NCBI RefSeq assembly: GCF_003625475.1
Contig: NZ_RAIQ01000001.1
Span: 496,001-560,000 of the forward strand
DNA: 64,000 nt
Direction: 5' to 3'
DNA from: Butyrivibrio sp. X503
GTDB lineage: Bacteria; Bacillota; Clostridia; Lachnospirales; Lachnospiraceae
Below the pieces are notes generated by a model. It was not told where the DNA came from and ran no database searches. It was given only the letters and a program-made list of their open reading frames with translations. Shown piece after piece: positions 62,820 through 64,000 of the stretch (the stretch's first letter is position 1; each line of letters starts with the position of its first letter). The translations under genes were made by a program, and so were the position numbers.

Positions 62820-64000
62820 TCAACCTTCAAAAAGAAGATCTGCGTATGTCGGAATAGGCCAATCTTTCTTATCTACAAGCATCTCAAGCTTGTCTGCAGG
62901 AGTTCTGAGTGCATCCATAATTGGAAGTATCTTATCCTTGTAGAAGAAAGCAAGCTCGCGCTGATCTTTGATCTTCTTGGCCTTCTCTTCACCGACTTTA
63001 AGCTTATCAAGAGCTGTTTTCATCTTGGCAAGCTGATCCTGGATCTCTTTAAGCTCTGCGACCTCAACCGACGCATCAACGCCTGCTGCCTTGATCTGGT
63101 TGACATCCGTGGCAACTCTTCCGGCATACTTCATAACAGCGGGAATAATCTGCTTGGAAGCCATATCGATCATTGTAAGAGCTTCGATGTTGATAGTCTT
63201 GGCATATGATTCGAATATGATCTCTTTTCTTGACTCAAGTTCAGTCTTTGTATAAACACCGAACTTCTGGAAAAGATCGATAGCCTTCTTGGTAGTAAGT
63301 GTATCTGCCGCCTCAATGGTTGACTTGATATTGGGAAGTCCGCGTCTCTCCGCTTCTTTTACCCACTCATCGGAATATCCGTCCCCGTTGAAGATGATTC
63401 TCTGATGCTCGGTAAGATATTCCTTGATAAGGTCATGTACAGCCATATCAAAATCATCTGCCTTTTCAAGGATATCGGCAGCTTCTGCAAATGCCTCGGC
63501 AACGATCGTATTAAGTGTAGTGTTGGAGCTCGCCATGGAATCGGAAGAACCAACCATTCTGAACTCGAATTTATTACCTGTAAATGCAAAAGGTGAAGTC
63601 CTGTTTCTGTCCGTAGCATCCTTCTCAAACTGAGGGAGTGTGGATACACCGGTCTTGAGCTTGCCGCCCTTCTTGCTGGACTTGGCAACACCCGTCTCGA
63701 TAAGCTGTCTTACAACGTCCTCAAGCTGCTCTCCGAGGAATACGGAAATAATAGCCGGAGGAGCCTCGTCAGCGCCGAGTCTGTGGTCGTTACCTACATC
63801 AGACGCACTCTGTCTCAAAAGATCGGCATGCTTATCAACAGCCTTTAAGATACATGAAAGCACAAACAGGAACTGTACGTTCTTGTTGGGTGTATCGCCG
63901 GGATCAAGAAGGTTAACACCGTCATCTGTGCAAAGAGACCAGTTGTCGTGCTTACCTGATCCGTTAACGCCCGCAAAAGGCTTCTCGTGAAGGAGACATC
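62820..64000 (-). CDS. glnN: Glutamine synthetase type III, C-terminal part
   Basis: The frame continues to the window edge, giving about 393 residues of the C-terminal half of a GSIII enzyme (about 700 residues in full). Near the edge it reads FAGVNGSGKHDNWSLCTDDG, the typical GSIII ATP-site segment. DVGNDHRLGADEAPPAIISV follows, and then KFEFRMVGSSDSMASSNTTL further on. It condenses ammonia with glutamate using ATP. The start lies outside the window. No GS type I gene is nearby, and a tRNA-Gln gene follows downstream. Confidence 0.93.
   Translation of the reverse strand, partial: CLLHEKPFAGVNGSGKHDNWSLCTDDGVNLLDPGDTPNKNVQFLFVLSCILKAVDKHADLLRQSASDVGNDHRLGADEAPPAIISVFLGEQLEDVVRQLIETGVAKSSKKGGKLKTGVSTLPQFEKDATDRNRTSPFAFTGNKFEFRMVGSSDSMASSNTTLNTIVAEAFAEAADILEKADDFDMAVHDLIKEYLTEHQRIIFNGDGYSDEWVKEAERRGLPNIKSTIEAADTLTTKKAIDLFQKFGVYTKTELESRKEIIFESYAKTINIEALTMIDMASKQIIPAVMKYAGRVATDVNQIKAAGVDASVEVAELKEIQDQLAKMKTALDKLKVGEEKAKKIKDQRELAFFYKDKILPIMDALRTPADKLEMLVDKKDWPIPTYADLLFEG

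Noticed and set aside
1..64000. CRISPR arrays, prophage, insertion sequences, integrases or rRNA
   Set aside because: No regular repeat-spacer pattern, transposase or phage gene was seen, and gene content and spacing look like core chromosome throughout.

Overview
The window is about 64 kb of a low-to-mid GC Firmicute chromosome, most likely a motile Lachnospiraceae of the Butyrivibrio/Roseburia type. This is judged from gene content and order: type III glutamine synthetase, an mreB/mbl-flhO-flhP block, ftsEX with an M23 hydrolase and a CtpA-type protease, recD2-comF-yvyF, cdaA-cdaR-glmM, and meso-diaminopimelate dehydrogenase. The genus is inference. It reads as core chromosome: there is no prophage, insertion sequence, integrase, rRNA or CRISPR array, and one tRNA gene.

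Layout. 0-2.1 kb: NAD salvage (pncB-nadE) on the plus strand, converging on metY across a 230-bp long inverted repeat. 2.4-12.1 kb: mostly metabolic minus-strand genes: metY, a PurF-like protein that has lost its glutaminase cysteine, tcdA, ddh, a Sel1 microprotein, a Fur-family regulator, a proton antiporter, metF and metE. A divergent LysR regulator at 12.2 kb, with a dyad in the shared intergenic region, probably controls metE-metF. 13.1-21.2 kb: small membrane, GNAT and hypothetical genes. Among them are a PadR-controlled protein that joins a HAAS prefix domain to a SEDS (FtsW/RodA) core, and a large DUF2339-like membrane protein with a Gln/Pro-rich segment. 21.2-29.5 kb: a sugar uptake locus (NahK-type sugar-1-kinase, solute-binding lipoprotein, two permeases, NAT_N/GNAT_C protein, Gfo/Idh oxidoreductase) opposite a LacI regulator.

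29.5-39.7 kb: two HAD phosphatases, a polytopic LIC_10190-like membrane protein that appears frameshifted, a DUF212 protein, rfbD, HPr, and the c-di-AMP/cell-wall operon cdaA-cdaR-glmM with two upstream membrane proteins. 39.3-46.1 kb: yvyF, comF, recD2, then rod-binding protein, flhP, flhO and mreB/mbl, the order known from Bacillus. 46.2-51.2 kb: uvrA and uvrB. 51.3-54.1 kb: a CAP-domain exoprotein and a tightly coupled PP2C phosphatase, Ser/Thr kinase and small membrane protein. 54.2-59.5 kb: ctp-type protease, M23 hydrolase, ftsX, ftsE and a CdaR/PucR regulator. 59.8-64 kb: yjfB, a CPBP protease, CvfB-like RNA-binding protein, acyl-ACP thioesterase, tRNA-Gln(CUG) and the C-terminal part of glnN.

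How the genes work together. Envelope growth dominates the right half: GlmM makes glucosamine-1-phosphate, CdaA/CdaR make and tune c-di-AMP, MreB guides elongation, and FtsEX probably drives the M23 hydrolase. The left half handles sulfur amino acids and methyl transfer (MetY, MetF, MetE) and NAD salvage. The sugar locus is self-contained for uptake and first-step activation of a probable amino-sugar disaccharide, but encodes no glycosidase or phosphorylase. No clearly new defence or mobile system was seen. The least explained items are the Cys-less PurF-like protein, the HAAS-SEDS fusion, the sugar locus, and the long inverted repeat after metY.
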